Positions 47,861 through 61,930 of a stretch of 64,000 nt of DNA are shown in pieces. A program made the translations under genes and the position numbers. Positions within the stretch are counted from its first letter, which is position 1. The number at the start of each line of letters is the position of its first letter. A model generated the notes under the pieces. That model made no database searches. It was not told the DNA's origin and was given only the letters and a program-made list of their open reading frames with translations. This stretch comes from Cinnamomum chago (taxonomy: Eukaryota; Streptophyta; Magnoliopsida; Laurales; Lauraceae): positions 66,345,501-66,409,500 of the forward strand of contig CP142452.1 in NCBI GenBank assembly GCA_038049695.1. The letters are read 5' to 3'.

Positions 47861-50045
47861 AGTTCTTGTGATGTGTGTTAATCTATTTATAATGAATATT
47901 ATGCCCATTGGATTTATAAAAAGGCCTTTTAATTTATTATACAAGGATCATAATATTAATGTAATTCTGTTTACATTTTAGATTTAGAGGATTTTATGGA
48001 AAATCCTAGAATTTGGCCATTTCTTGCGAAGGGTTTCTGCAAATTGTAAGCACAAACTTGGTATTCTTACCACTTTTTTATTTTATTTTTATGTTTTTTA
48101 TATATTTTTTCTGAGCGACGATAGCATTGCTCCTCGCGTCTTCTTCTTCCTCATCTCCTTCATATTTCTAGATAACCCCCACTCCATTTTCCACCCAACC
48201 CTAAAGGTTTTCCATTGTTCATATAAGCAGAAAAGTTACAAGTTCAGATTTTCCGCTATTCATATCGACGAGAAAGCTGCAAGTATAGGTTTTCTTACAG
48301 GTTTCCACTATTCATAGGTTTTCCAGGTTTTCAACTATTCATATCGGTGGAAAAGCTTAGACGAGTACATGTTTTCCATATAGTCTTACCCGGCCGAGTA
48401 TCCTTTCTCGCTCTCTCTCTCTCGTTTTCTCATGGATGAGTTCATGGGTTAATGGTAAGCTCTATATGACAATATACAGCGATAAGATTATTATTGGAAC
48501 CATTCATCCATGTTATGTATGCCATTTTTCTTTATTTCCCATGTCTTTTATTTTTCAAGATAAATCTTGAGAATATGAAAATAAGAAAGAAAGAAATAAA
48601 CGGTATGTCGGTCAATAGTAATCTTTTTATAAAGCATGTTGTCACGTTTGGGGACCTTACACATGTGATAATGTTTTTTTCAAGATGATTGAGAGAAAAT
48701 GGAGTGGGGGAGATAGAGAAATAGGTAGGAGAAGAGAAAAAAAAAATAAGATGAAGAAGAAACAAATGTTTTAAAAAAATTGTGTAGAGCAATGCTAGCG
48801 TTGCTCTTATCAAATATGAATGACGCTTGCATCACACTGTTCATCATAAAAAAAAAAAAAAAAAAACAAAAAAAAAACAGAAGAGGTTCTAATGGACCTT
48901 GTTTGTGTTGTACAATTTATAGGGATCCTTCGCAAGGAATGACCAAATTCTGAGACTTTTTTCGTAAAATCCTCTTAGATTTAAATGTAACACATATTTC
49001 TTTTTTTTTTTTTTAATAAATAACACATTCTTCTTAAAAGTTTTTTGGGTTGGCAACAATTTGTTAAATAAAATTAGGTGAATGTCATTGATAGAGAATT
49101 CCCACCTAGGTAGAGAAGCCATGAGAAAATTAAGCGTCAAGAATGTCTTTGGAAGGACTCACCGGTTTCCTTCGGTGGTATACATATATTTATTTTACTG
49201 TGGTTGTATTGGAATGGGTGCCGAAAAATCATTTAAAATGATCTTTACATTAAATTTTCATGGTTAAATAATTAAATAAAACCTTAGTAATACGGATTTG
49301 ATTTTACTTAAGAAACGAAATTTTGTGGACTAGTCATCTACTAAATCATTCATGCGAAGGGCTTAAACTGATTATAGTTTAGCACTTTTTTGTAAAAAGT
49401 GAAAAGGTGCATACATGAGGCGGTTTCTAGAATTTATCCTGATGTAATCTATCATAAAGTAGATCCTCCATTTAGAAATTTAGTCACTTTTATAATATAG
49501 ATGCTCCAAATCTCCGTTCTGCTTGTGTTGGGTGGTACGAACCTCACTCCGGTCCAAGTTGAGTTCAACGTCAAATGGATTACATATGAAAAACGGAAAG
49601 GGAAGAAATCTCTTTTAAAATTAAAAAATCAAACTAAGGGCAGGTTTCTTTATTAGAACTTTTTAGTGAAATTTAATTATATTGTTTGGAATTCAATAAA
49701 AGCAATGTAATGGTTATCTTTTAAGATTTTTGGAAGTTGTGCTCTTTTTACTGGAATCCTGAATTGTAGTCACTTGTGAAGTTACAAAAAGCCTTTGGAA
49801 TTGTCAGAATTTCAATCTCCTTCACAATTTTAGATGCTTAGATGGAAAAGAAGATTTAGAATTGAATCCTACTTCATGAAGCAATGTTTGAAGAATTTAT
49901 AAATTCTCTAAATATGAATTTTGATAAAAAAAAAAAAAAACATAGACCCTAAGAGCGGATAGTGAAGGGTGCCACATTTGTTGTTGGGTCCTCTGACATG
50001 ACAAGGCGTGAGGGCTCATCTGCAAACCCTAATAGTTCCAAGTCC

Positions 50046-50047
<2 letters not shown>

Positions 50048-50083
<36 letters not shown>
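50048..50083. repeat. (TA)18 microsatellite
   Basis: Uninterrupted AT/TA dinucleotide run of 36 bases. Confidence 0.95.
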
Positions 50084-50085
<2 letters not shown>

Positions 50086-51357
50086 TTATGTGTGGATGTC
50101 TTGCACGAGACAACTTGTGGGCCCACTTGGTGCACCTTATGATCCCTCACATGACATCTCCCACCTTAAATTTGCAGCCCCATGTTTTTGACACAATTTG
50201 AATAGCACTCACCATTGTATAATAATAATGGTGCCTTATAAACGATTAAACTTGAGAGTCAAGAATCAATGAGCTATAGAATGATCAAACGGACTTGGAA
50301 TTTTGAACTTGAGTAGGTCCATCCAAATCTATTGATCCTCTACTTTTCCATGATTAGTGGAGCCCTAGGTGAGCCTCACAAGGCAGTTTGCAAAGAACTT
50401 CATGCGACACATTCACACATGCACTCTACTTGTTATCTCTCTCCTTCATATGCTTGCATGGAGATCTACCATGAGCATTCCATGTGGGAACCTATAGCCC
50501 TTATGATCCATCCAACTACCTCATACAAATCTAACACTCTGCCAAGTTTTACTCACAATTGGATTGGAATCCTAAAAGATGATGACTTTCAAAATCATTA
50601 AAATTAAGAGCTATGGATCAAGGGTTAGGATGATCTAATGCACTTGAGATTTTGCACATGACTCGGTTCCATCTAGGTGTTTTGATCCCCCACCTTTCCT
50701 TTCCCATGATTATTATGGCCCTACGTGGGCTGGACAAGGGAGACTACATGGGGTTCATACATCACCAGCGAAAAGCACAATCCTATTCTTAGTAATACTG
50801 TTCCAATTGAAAGGGCAAATGGTTTCTTTAATTTTTTTGAGAACTTAAGGGCACATTTATATGAATGGTTTTCTGTAGAAATATAAAGGAAAAACATGAC
50901 ATTTTTCCGTAAAAAGATTTTTTTTATCATTTGGTGCGAATGTTTTTCTGTAAAAAAAATAGCCTTAGAAACATTGTAATTTTTTACAAATCCATTATAT
51001 ATTTCTTGATATGAGTGTGGAGTTAGTAAAAAAATATTTCATGGAAAAGCAATAGTCCTTGGGCTTCGTTTTCCCGACATTACACAGGCATGAATTGAAG
51101 GTTCTGTATATGAAACAACAGTTCCCTGGAATCGGAAGTTGATTTTCTTGTTCTTGTCACAGTACATTACCTTGAGCAACAATCTTCTCTAGACTTTTAT
51201 TTTATGGTGTCACTCTTTCAAGATCTTAACTGATTTGTTTGGGTTTTTTCAAAAATGACCGCACATGTTCACCTGTGAGCAGACTGCATGTTGTTAATAA
51301 TAGGTGAATGTACAGTACTTGGACCTCTTGCCACATCATTGGATCAAAAGTGTGTAA

Positions 51358-51660
51358 TGCCCGTTTCTTTATCAAAATTCTAAGAATTCATGTCTAGGAG
51401 AATTTCAAATTCTTTAAAAGTTGTCTCTTAGGTGGAATTTCAAATTCCTCTTATTGATGGAATATTTAAAATTCCAACAAATGATATACAATATGAAATT
51501 TCAAGAATTTCAAAAAGTTCTTTTAGGTGTTTGGAATTTGAAACTCTAATGAAAAAAAACGCAATATTTCAAATGTCAGGGGACAAGATGTCACATCATT
51601 TCAAAAAAATTCCAACCTTCCAAATTCTAATCATAATTTCCAGTAAAGAAACCGCCCAGG
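51358..51660. mobile_element. Candidate MITE, about 300 bp
   Basis: The ends GCCCGTTTCTTTA and TAAAGAAACCGCCC are inverted. The interior is rich in GAATTTCAAATTC-like palindromes. A similar terminus, GGGCAGGTTTCTTTA, starts at about 49638. No target duplication is evident. Confidence 0.45.
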
Positions 51661-54371
51661 TGCCTGTGAGAAAAATTGACCCCCAGTAGGTATGCCTCAT
51701 AGAGCTGGAGTGGACATGGCATGGAACTGTTGTGGGTATCAGTACATTTTTCCTAAATCTATACTATATGGTTTTTTTAGTAATCAGTGTCTTGGCACAT
51801 GCCCCCCCACTAGATACATTTATGAAAATGATGCTACATGGTTTCAACAACTAAAGACAGAGATGACGAAGATGCTGATGAGAGCCTTTTTATTCCAAGA
51901 AGTTGTGGGCCCACCAATATATACTTGAATACAAGAGGCAAATGTATCAAGCTATCAATCTACAAGAAATTATGCCCATTTAATTAAGGTTTTTAGTAAT
52001 TTGGTATAAGATTATCAAATCCATAATAACTAAAGTCTCTCTTTTTACTTAATTACAATAAATTATGTCCACTAATACTATTAGTTATCTTATCTAAGAT
52101 CGTGAAATGAATATTAAATAAAGCTTATGTTTTGACAATATTTATATCGATATTATTAGTTATTTGATCTAAGATCACGAAATAAATAAATGAGAAGCAA
52201 AGTCTATATTCTAATTCTCAGTAAATTGCATCTATCTAAATTAGTTTATCCGTGTGTACCAAGATCAATCAATGGATAGTGACTAAAATTTCTGCTTTTA
52301 ACTGTTTACATCATAAACTTATATAAACTTTTGACTTATTTGTTTTGAATGATAGGTACTAGTCTTCCCAAAATACGCCAAAACTTCTCAAGCAATAGAC
52401 AAGTAGGGCCCACAGTTATGCTGTGTTATAGTTTTTGAAGAAGAAAGAGATGTCTGTCGCATACTATTGTTTCTTTCATAACTACGCATCTTTCAAAACA
52501 AACGAATAAATTAGATGAATGCATGCCATGTGAAGACGTCAAGCACACATGCACCTTTCAAGCTTCCCAATTCCTATAATGCCAGCTGCACGACCTCCCA
52601 CTACACTATAGAGATTCTGGACATTGATTCCCTCTCTCTTTCTCTCTCTCTCTCCACTTTGGAGCAGACCCATAGTACTTAGTAGTGAGATGATAGAGAT
52701 TAATCCCATTACTGTAGAAGAAACATGGCGCACAATATTATTGTTAATTAATATGGCTCACTAAAAATAGTAAGTTTTGATTAACCGGGCCTTTGGATTG
52801 CCCAAGTTGTATTATGATTAGAAGTAAATCTATTATAGTAAATCTACTGTGATTAGACGTTGGTTTTGAGTGTAACATGGTTTAGGGCTGATATTATAAG
52901 TAGAGACCGAGAGTCTCTAGGATGTATACTTCTGATTGCGTAGTGATTCTTCCGTTTTTCTTGTGGATGTAGGTCAAAAGCCGAACCATATAAATCTCTA
53001 TGTTCTCTGTGTGTGATTGATTTCTTCTGTTAGGTCCTAAATCACAACAATCATGATAGAGGGGGAAAAGAGAGAGTTTATATGGGTTAATTGAACCCAA
53101 CTGCATGCAATTTGATGCAGTCAAGGTGGACCACATGCCCATATTTTTGGATGAGTGAAAACCAATCATCTTGTAGTGTGCTATTGTAAAAGTTGGAGAC
53201 AGGTGTAGAAATTATCCTATTAGAAATCTGTAGGACATTAGTTGGAGTTCTTCATGTGAATGCCACATGAAAGGCTACTGGCAAATGGTCCCCTATTTTA
53301 CCCCAAAGTGTACGTTCTACAAAAGGTCATTAAAAGCTTCCCATCATTCACGATAAAGAAACATGCTGAAAAGCAATCTCTCTCCTGATCTTTATGATCT
53401 CCATGTAATAAGTCCATGGCTACTTTCTGATAGATGCGAGTGTAATAAGTAAGGAGAGTCATCAAGTTATCATCTTATCTTACCAGGATAAAAGATTCCG
53501 CAGGGAATCCACTAATTGATAATTGGTAAGAAATTATTACCTTTTATAACCCCCTCAGCGTAGCACTGGTGTTCACCTTATGCTGAGCAAGGGCCCTATG
53601 TGTAGTGACAGAGGTTCTGATCATTATCCTATCCACTTGAGCGATGGCCCACAAATTCTCTAGTTTTCACCATTTTAAGTGCACACCTGATTCAATGGTC
53701 CGGTTCATTCATATGGATGCCAAACTTGAGATCAGTGTCCCTATTTTATTGTCTGATCAGATGGATCATAAGGTAAGCCCATTAGGTCTGGTGGTCACAA
53801 TAACGTGAACCTCGGCAGAAGTTTTTTTAATGACCAATTCTTTAGTTGGTCTAAATAGTTTCTCCATAAATTTTTTTATTAATTTTATTTTTTCATTCGT
53901 TCCAAATTGCAATATAATACAATCTAGTTTGAGCTAATTATGTGCATGAAGAAAATTCCATTCCCATGATGGCAAGGGATATACCAACAAATCCAGTACT
54001 CCAAGTCCAGCTATTACATGCATTCGTCTCAAGAACTCCACCATGGCCCCAGATAACAAGAATTAAGACAAATGTCATCCCATCCGGTCGAGTGACATAA
54101 CCTCAAATTCAATTCAATAGGAACAGTCCCACCCTTTGATTAAGCATATGACCGAAAGCGTGATTAACACAATCTTATGTATTACTAATCATATGCATTA
54201 ATCCCATATTCAATTATATGCTCAATGGACGGTGGGGCCCACTCCTATTGAATTTATCTTTATTATTACTATATAGGCCCCATGGTACAATTCTAGACAT
54301 ATGTTATAGGGAAAGCATGTAATAGCAGCGATAGGAGATCCGAATTTCATATACCAACACAGATGCCGCCA

Positions 54372-54434
54372 TCTTAATAAGTCTTAAAACTATTAAACAA
54401 TGACTTAATAAGTCTTAAAACTACTAAACAATGA
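54372..54434 (+). repeat. Tandem duplication, 31-32 bp x 2
   Basis: TTAATAAGTCTTAAAACTA then (T/C)TAAACAATGAC occurs twice with one substitution. Confidence 0.9.
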
Positions 54435-57076
54435 CTACCTTTTATGTTCTCTTGCGGGTTTTTTTTTTTTTTTTTAACTACAACACCATTAGATCATTAT
54501 TATAAGTGCTTCTTATTTATTACTTATAAAGAAAGAATTTATACAATGTGAATGATGCTACACTTCCATGTTCCTGTCCAACATACAAATAAAACAAAGA
54601 ACATAATGCAAACTTCAAATCAAAACACAGGCTTTTCTCTTTCTTAACAACAAAGGAACCATCATAGTCTTAGATTTTTAGGAAAACTATATCATAAGTT
54701 GTTCATGTCTTCTTGTTTTCCACACATATGAAAGATTGTCACAAGTGATTTGGAAACGTGGAGTGTTTGGAGCCACAATAAAATTCTACTTTGTGAAGTT
54801 TGAAAATTCCATTTGCTTGTGAAGGTCTCTAGAAAAAATGGTTCATGTACAATTGACTGATTGTCTTCGCTCTCCACACCACTAGAGCGTCATTGGTGAC
54901 GAATATGGGCGCCCGTATGGCTGCCTGCCACGTGGCAAGACGTGGGACCCACTTTTGTATGATGCATTTTGGAGGCGTGTAGGTAATCATCTTGTGGTAA
55001 GAATAGTTAAAGGAGAAAATGACAAGATGGTCTATGTCAGTTGATTGGGTCTTTTTTGTAAAGGACTTGAGAACTTTCCCTGCAAGATCCAAGATTCCTA
55101 TTTTTCACTTGGCAGCTGCTTCATTAGAGTCTTCATTTATGGCACGCCAATCGTGACCGTCGCTCTCTCGGGCCCACTTTTTATGTGCCCGGTCCAAAAT
55201 CACAGCCGCCTTGTTTGGCAACTCTATTAACAGAGTCAAGGAAAATGAAAGTAAAATAAAGTCTCAATTTCTCATTAAAAAAAATATCATCAATAGCATT
55301 TTAATTTAAAAATTTTATCATATAAAAAAAGTAAAAAGTCAACTCATTTTCTCTACTAAAAAATATAAAAAAACTCCACTTTCGATTACAAAATGTCAAA
55401 AGGATTTCATCACATACAATTTAAAAAAAAATACTATCATCATGACATACTTATATTTTATTCTTTATTCAAAATAATATTTACTTCAATAAATTCCATT
55501 AGTAAAGCCCCCAAATAAAAATAGTGGTGTGTTCTTTTTTCTCGCCACCATTTTTGGACCATATATTGGACGGTTGAGATTTCACACGTGCCGATTCTTT
55601 TTATACTAAAGCGTTGTTGGGTTTGCACGTATCTCAAAAATGGTCAATATGAGGATTACGATTTTGAACTCGCGCTCTCTTCATGGGGCCACTTAGCTAA
55701 TTAGTGCTCTCTTTGTGGGGCTACTTGGCTAGTCAAAAGATTGTCTTATCCGGTGCATTAGTGAGGTAGGAACGTCACATGTTTGAAAAAATAGCAGGCT
55801 ATCAAAGATGCCGAACACCCTGTCATGATGAAAAATTAAAAAAAATTCCATGTCCCACCGATATGTATCCTCTAATCCTAAAGCCCTAGAGAATTTTTCT
55901 AAGGGGTGGCTAGTAAATCTATTAGCGGGGCCTACTTATGAAATCCAAATCTATCGATTGGGATTATAGACAGATTTATCACACAATAAACTCTTGTTTT
56001 TTTTTAAATAGATTTTTACCCAAAAAAACCATTATGTGGTCAGTATACCGAATATAAAAAATTAGGCAAATATACACCTAATACAGGTATGGATTCCTAA
56101 TTTTTTAATCCTTTTTTTGGTTAAATTCGACCTTCAATATTAACATTGGAAGTCGAATTCGACCCTAAAATAAAAAGTGACCCTAAAATAATTTAATAGA
56201 TTTTAGTTTCTTACGTTCAAATTCCACCCACTAATAAACACCTCCACCCAAAATGTACGCGCCTGCCCCTGGGGAATTCAATATTACTGAGACAAAGTTA
56301 CACGTTTCCCAAGTAGAGAAGTGAATGTGACAATGACCTTTTATTGGTAGGCTTCAGCATAGTAATGGTAGGTTGCAGCCTTCTTTTCACTCCACGTGGT
56401 GTGGACTTTGGGTTGGCTGAAGAAAGACCTGTAGGGTCATTCAGGGCTCCACATTCTTTTTCTGTGGGTAATTTCTGCAGTTCATTACATAGTATGCATG
56501 GAATGGAAATGGGAGTAATTTCCACCACGTTCCGGTTCATATGGGTCTTGGTACACCTGAAGGCGACTACTGGGCACTTTTCCAAGCCCAATTGCCAGAA
56601 TCTGGGCCCCCTGAAGCTTTTAACCTAAAATACAAAAACAGCTGAGTTGAAGGAGTCGAATTCCAAGTGGGCCCCATGTATCGGAACCGGACAGTGAAAA
56701 TTAAAATGGCATCTTGACATATAGGGTATACTCAAATTTTACATTGATCTGAATTTGTTCTATTGTTAGATTGACTTTTTGATTAAAAAAATAAGTAACG
56801 CAATCTTATGCATCTTCATTACCATGTTTTTAATCAAACAGTTGATCTCAGTGGTTGGACAGACTCAAATTAATGTAAATTTTGAGGACGCCCTGTATAT
56901 CATGAGGGCGTCTATCTTTAATTGTTTGGATTTCAATATCTAAGTGCCACTATCGAGTTTGCTGCTTTAACTCAAGATTTTTCTAGGTTAAAATGGAAGA
57001 GGATCCTCAATCCAGTTGCATAACAAGAACGCATAATATCTTGGGATGGAATTAGGCTTCTAGAAATAATAATAAT

Positions 57077-58066
57077 TAGGGCTGTACAAAAAATCTGGTA
57101 TCACCGTAAATCCAAACTCAACCGAACTGACCGAACCGAGCGGTTTGGAGCGGTTTATAGTAGATCGGTTCGGTTAACGGTTTGAAAATCATAAAAACTG
57201 TTTACATCGGTCGGTTATCGGTTTGAACCCACGGTTAACCGCTTAAACTGAACCAACCGTATGTAGTAACTCAAGTGTTGCTTTTTTACTGTTTTAGCCT
57301 TAGGATTTCGTTTTTTACTACTTTCAAAGTTTCATTCCACAACTCCATTCTCACATGAACTCAACCGTCAACACTGCCTCAGTGCATCTCCTCTAATATC
57401 TCAAATGCTTTTTGATACTTCATTGCAGATAGATGGATTACTGTACATGGTGTTTTTCTTCCATCATAATTCCTACCTCGTTTCAATGAAGTTTTTATCA
57501 GAAGGCTGCACTCTTGAGAATGCTAGAAAAGTCAGCAGAGCCTAACCTTTTGATGGTTGGATTTGGTCTCACCTAACCAATGTGTTAAGAAACCTTCATT
57601 TCTGAAAAATACAGTGGGTTCTCATACAGATTCCGTTTGTGTGTGACTTTTCTTGACATGAACTATTATTTTATTGTAATTCCAGATGGTATCATGTGGA
57701 ATGAATGTTTCACTGTAAGCTGTTTTTTTTTTTCGCGCTTGTGTTTAGTCCAAACTCTTTTTTTGGAATAGAATTATTTTTTATATGCGTTTAGTCTAGT
57801 CTTGAATGTTTGATTTTTATGTTTGCACTAAACATTGAAATAAATGCAAAGGACGGGGTATCGTCATTTTAAAATTTTCAATGTCTGATTTAAAAATAAA
57901 TAAATAAAAAACAACGGTTTAACCAACCGAATAAAACTGAACCTTTTGGTTAGATTTAAGCCCTCTCCATTGGTCGGATCGGATCGGTTAATTAAAAAAC
58001 CGACATGTTCGGCTTGGTTGTTGGTTTTAGTGTTAAACCGATCCGAACCGTTCATGTGTAGCCCTA
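57077..58066. mobile_element. Non-autonomous hAT element, 990 bp
   Basis: The termini TAGGGCTGTAC and GTGTAGCCCTA are inverted with one mismatch and flanked by perfect 8-bp copies of ATAATAAT (57069-57076 and 58067-58074). The subterminal 150-200 bases on both sides are dense in CGGTTxGGTTAACCG-type inverted words. No transposase is encoded. The middle (57300-57850) is unique sequence of unknown origin. Confidence 0.85.
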
Positions 58067-60234
58067 ATAATAATAAATGAATAAATAAAATAACTTGGGA
58101 AGCAAGGCCCATCAGTCTTCAGTCCTTATCACTTGCATTGGGGTGGTTGTAACCCATAGTGATAATGGGTATCTCAATTTATTTGGTACCTACATTAAAT
58201 TTATTTTGGTAGGTCAAGGTCACCCTCTTAAACGGGTTAAACAAGGCTTGATTGAACAACCATGCATGGTGCCCATTATGGAAGCCGATGGTCCCACAAC
58301 CATACCATAAATGTATTGGGACCATCTCAAGAGTTTCTTGATAACAAAGTATGCATGCTTCAAATTATTTATAGAGAAAACTATCCTACAATGGCATGGT
58401 TCCCATTATGTCACCTACCGCGTGCTCATGTGGGAACAATCAAATAATTAAGATCACATCGGACTCCAAATTTTTTACCATGGTTTGGTTATATGAGTGT
58501 GATACTATTGAATTTGTCATTAGGTAGAAAGATGAAAGTTTTATATTTAATTCAAATGATTACTTTACCTTAATTTATTGATCAATCTAAACAATGTATG
58601 TTGATCTAAAAGAGCATGTAATATGAATAGCTTAGATCAAATAAAATTGATCCTCACGTGGGGTTATCAAAAGGCAACTATATAAAATTACAGGATATTT
58701 CCTGTATAGTGATTCTTAGACTTGGCATTTGCCGACGAACTGTTGAAGTTTAAATATTTTTCACATAACTGTTCGTGCGATATCCCTAAGGTTATGCGAT
58801 ATCACACACATCGCACTGTGCAATATTCTATAGCAGTACGATATGACATGTATATCTCTATGCAATAACCTAGGGCTGTGGGAAATTACACTATTTTTGT
58901 ACAACACTTCTGTGAAAAATATATAAACTTCACCAATTCCGAAGCAAATGTTAGATCCCTAAAATTACTCGAGGTAGGTACCATCAGCATTGAGTCACTG
59001 CCCTAATATGTAATGGATCGTCTCATGAGTGAAAGATGGCAAAGAGTGAAAAACAAAACAAAGGTATTGGCACAAGTGAAGCATATATGGGTTTCCTGGA
59101 AGGAGGAGGGAAAAAAAAGAAAAAAAGAACGGCAACAACATGGGTTCATGAATGGTTGAGTGAAGGTCATGTGGAAAGCTCGGTGACAGTTGAATGCTGA
59201 AGCACGGGATTTTTGGGTCCCGTCCTTTGTGTAGGTTATTGTGTTACGTATGCCAACCACATGAAATCTGCGGGTTGAGACCTAATCGGTTCACAGCTAT
59301 AAGGCGATAATATATACACCTTCAAACCAGCCAGCCCACACTAAAATGACACCTGCTAAACACAATTGATGTGTTGTTTGGAAAAGAAAAGGTGGAGAAA
59401 ACTCATCAATTCAGTTGACATAGAACTACGGTTTGCACCCGGAGATTGTAGGTTTGAAACTGTCCTACCACACTCGGGCTACATGGAGTTTATCCGGCTT
59501 CCCTCTGAGTCTAGAGAGATTAGTTCAGTCTAAAGAGTTGAAACCCTCCGATAGCAAAATAAAAATAAAATAAAATCACACTATTGTGAATATAATTTTC
59601 TACACCGAGGGTATGCTTGTATCATGTTACAGTTTATGTAAAAATTTATTTCGCAGGGAATCCATTTTCTGCAAAAGTTCTTTTTAGCTACCTGTAAAAG
59701 ATACTTCTATCATGAAAACATAAACACTATGGAAAGTATCAACACATTAATCAGGGAAAACCATCCTTCCTGCAAACCCATTTTTCAATTTTTGCAGAAA
59801 ATACACCACTCATTCACTAGCTAATTTTGCAGAAAACCATACTTCTCCACAGACCAGACGTTTATGACTCTGAAGGGTATCACTCTAACCAGCACATGGC
59901 AGGTAAAAAAGATCGACCTAAAAAAGAATAAGCACTTATCCTGATCGTCCGAAAGGAGACAACCGCGAAAAAGCTTTGGAGACTTTCTGCTGGACTCGTG
60001 AATCTCGATGCATATTAGTCTTTTGTGAAATTGGAGAGTCAAAAAGGTCACCTTCTTTTTAATGAGGTGTGCGGCATGTGGAAGAATCCTTTTCAATTAT
60101 TAGTAGTGGAGCCGTGCACCGAATCTGGCACTTCTAATCTGGGGCCTGCACTTAATTGATACTAAAAAAAATTCTCTAGGCTAAAATAAATTTTTTATTA
60201 AAATGTTGTCAAACTTTACAAGAAACATAAATAT

Positions 60235-60490
60235 TTCAGGCATCATCCAAAGAGAAAATCATGAGGAGTTAGAAAACCCACCAGAAAAAACCCAACAAAA
60301 ATCATGTTTCAGTCATCATCCAAAGAGAGAATGATAAGGAGGAGGAAACCCACAAGGGGGGGGGGGGGGGGGGGGGGGAACCATGTTTCAGTCATCAAAC
60401 ACATGAAAAAGGGAAAAAAGAAAGAAAAGAAAAACCCATCTTAAAAAATCCAACAAAAAGCATGTTTCAGTCATCAACTACGTGAAAAAG
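60235..60490 (+). repeat. Degenerate tandem repeat around CATGTTTCAGTCATCA, with a 23-base poly-G
   Basis: TTTCAGxCATCA followed by CCAAAGAGA or ACACATGAAAAAG and AAACCCA recurs near 60234, 60305, 60387 and 60461. A run of 23 G interrupts it at 60356-60378. Confidence 0.7.
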
Positions 60491-61895
60491 GGAAGAATAA
60501 TGAAAGATTTGGGAGGCAATGAACCTGAAAGGAAGCTTGGTATCTGCCAAAATTGAAAATCTAGTTTTTTTTTTTTTTTTTTTGGGCTGAAATCTTGGGT
60601 GGGTTGCAGCCACCCCCGCCCCCCCCCCTCTCATCCGCCCCTGCACGGAATACACAGTGTTAATAAGAAAATTTTTAAAAAAATAATTTTTTTTAAAAAT
60701 TTAGTAAAAACTTTAATACATTTAAAAATAAAATCTTAACCGAAAATGAGTCGTTGTAAATTGCAAGGCTCGTGCAATGTCCAAATATAACTGATACTAT
60801 TTTTTTCTATACATTTGAAAATAATAAAATAATGATATAGTGAGAAAAACGAGATCTCAAAGATATGGAATTTATATAAATTTTTGGGGATATAAATTAC
60901 ATAATTCTAAATATTTTATCATGAATGTGTACAAAGAAATTTCAATTTACTTTATTTAACCTATCAGGTTGACTTTTCGGTTTTCTGGTAGACTTGACCT
61001 GCTAAAGTTGGAGTCCAGTCGAAAGTATAGTCAAATTGATAACCTACGGTTTTATAAAAAATAAAAATAAAAACTAAGAATCAGATGAGCTTGTTGTTCT
61101 AACCAATTACCATGAACATTATATTCACTACAAAATCAGATTCTATTAAGGAAAAAAAAAATTATATCTTACCAAGGACATCAGAATAACAAAATTGAGA
61201 TGGTGGTTTTAGTCTTAACTTACAAAGAAGAATAACATCTCACACCAACTGTCAAGAATAATGAAGTAATCCGGTTTGTCCTCAAGCGACAGGGATCAAC
61301 AATGGTAGAACTATGATATGAACTTTGATGTGAAAGATTTGTAGAGCACCTGTTGATCAATATTAGTATTTAACATGTGCTTTGTTTTATTTTATAAGAC
61401 GGACCACTATCATGTAAAAAGAGGCAATACCTCTCCAAGAGTCAGCATCTTCTTTTGCTTGATACAAAGTGCTATATTTTATACCCGATAAGAAAAGGAT
61501 AATGCATAGTAATCATAGAAGTTCAATTAAATGGAAGCTCACAAATAGAGATATCCATAGGGAAAAAATACAAATACAAATCTACCAAAAGAATTGGACA
61601 TTCCTCTTAAGAAATACATAAGAATGTAACCCAGGTATTCTAGATCAACTTTTCTGCTATGTTCTGTATAGAGGATGGGAGTACTAATCAAAGTAAGAAA
61701 AATTCGAAACGAACAAAGACAAACTGAATTTGTTGCAACTCAGCATTAAATACTTATATTAATTGTTTACACTTAAAACAATCACTTCATTCATTGACTC
61801 TGAAGTTAGTAGTAACGCTAGCATAACAAGCAGTTTCTATGAGATTCTCGTTTTCCCATTAAGGAAAAGCATGACGTTTCATTGAAATATATGAA

Positions 61896-61930
61896 AAGAA
61901 GAAGAATAAGAAGAAGAAGAAGAAAAAAAA
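61896..61930. repeat. (GAA)n microsatellite
   Basis: Imperfect AGAAGAAGAATAAGAAGAAG run ending in an A-tract. Confidence 0.85.

Larger units (their letters stand above)
47861..57076. other. Gene-free spacer
   Basis: No gene recognised on either strand. The leftmost part is the DNA that adjoined 29142 before MULE-2 inserted. Loose repeats of TTTTCCAxTATTCATAT occur at 48209-48370. Two diverged copies of a block with CCATGATTAxTxxxGCCCTA lie near 50290-50400 and 50650-50740. ORFs such as 48494-48688, 50332-50601, 54829-55092 and 56298-56591 show no family features. Confidence 0.6.

Noticed and set aside
49636..49985. Possible MITE starting GGGCAGGTTTCTTTA
   Set aside because: The left end resembles the 51358 element, but the right end cannot be matched well enough.
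56298..56628. Overlapping ORFs of 94 and 97 codons on opposite strands
   Set aside because: No recognisable motif, no splice context, and both frames are equally open; probably chance.
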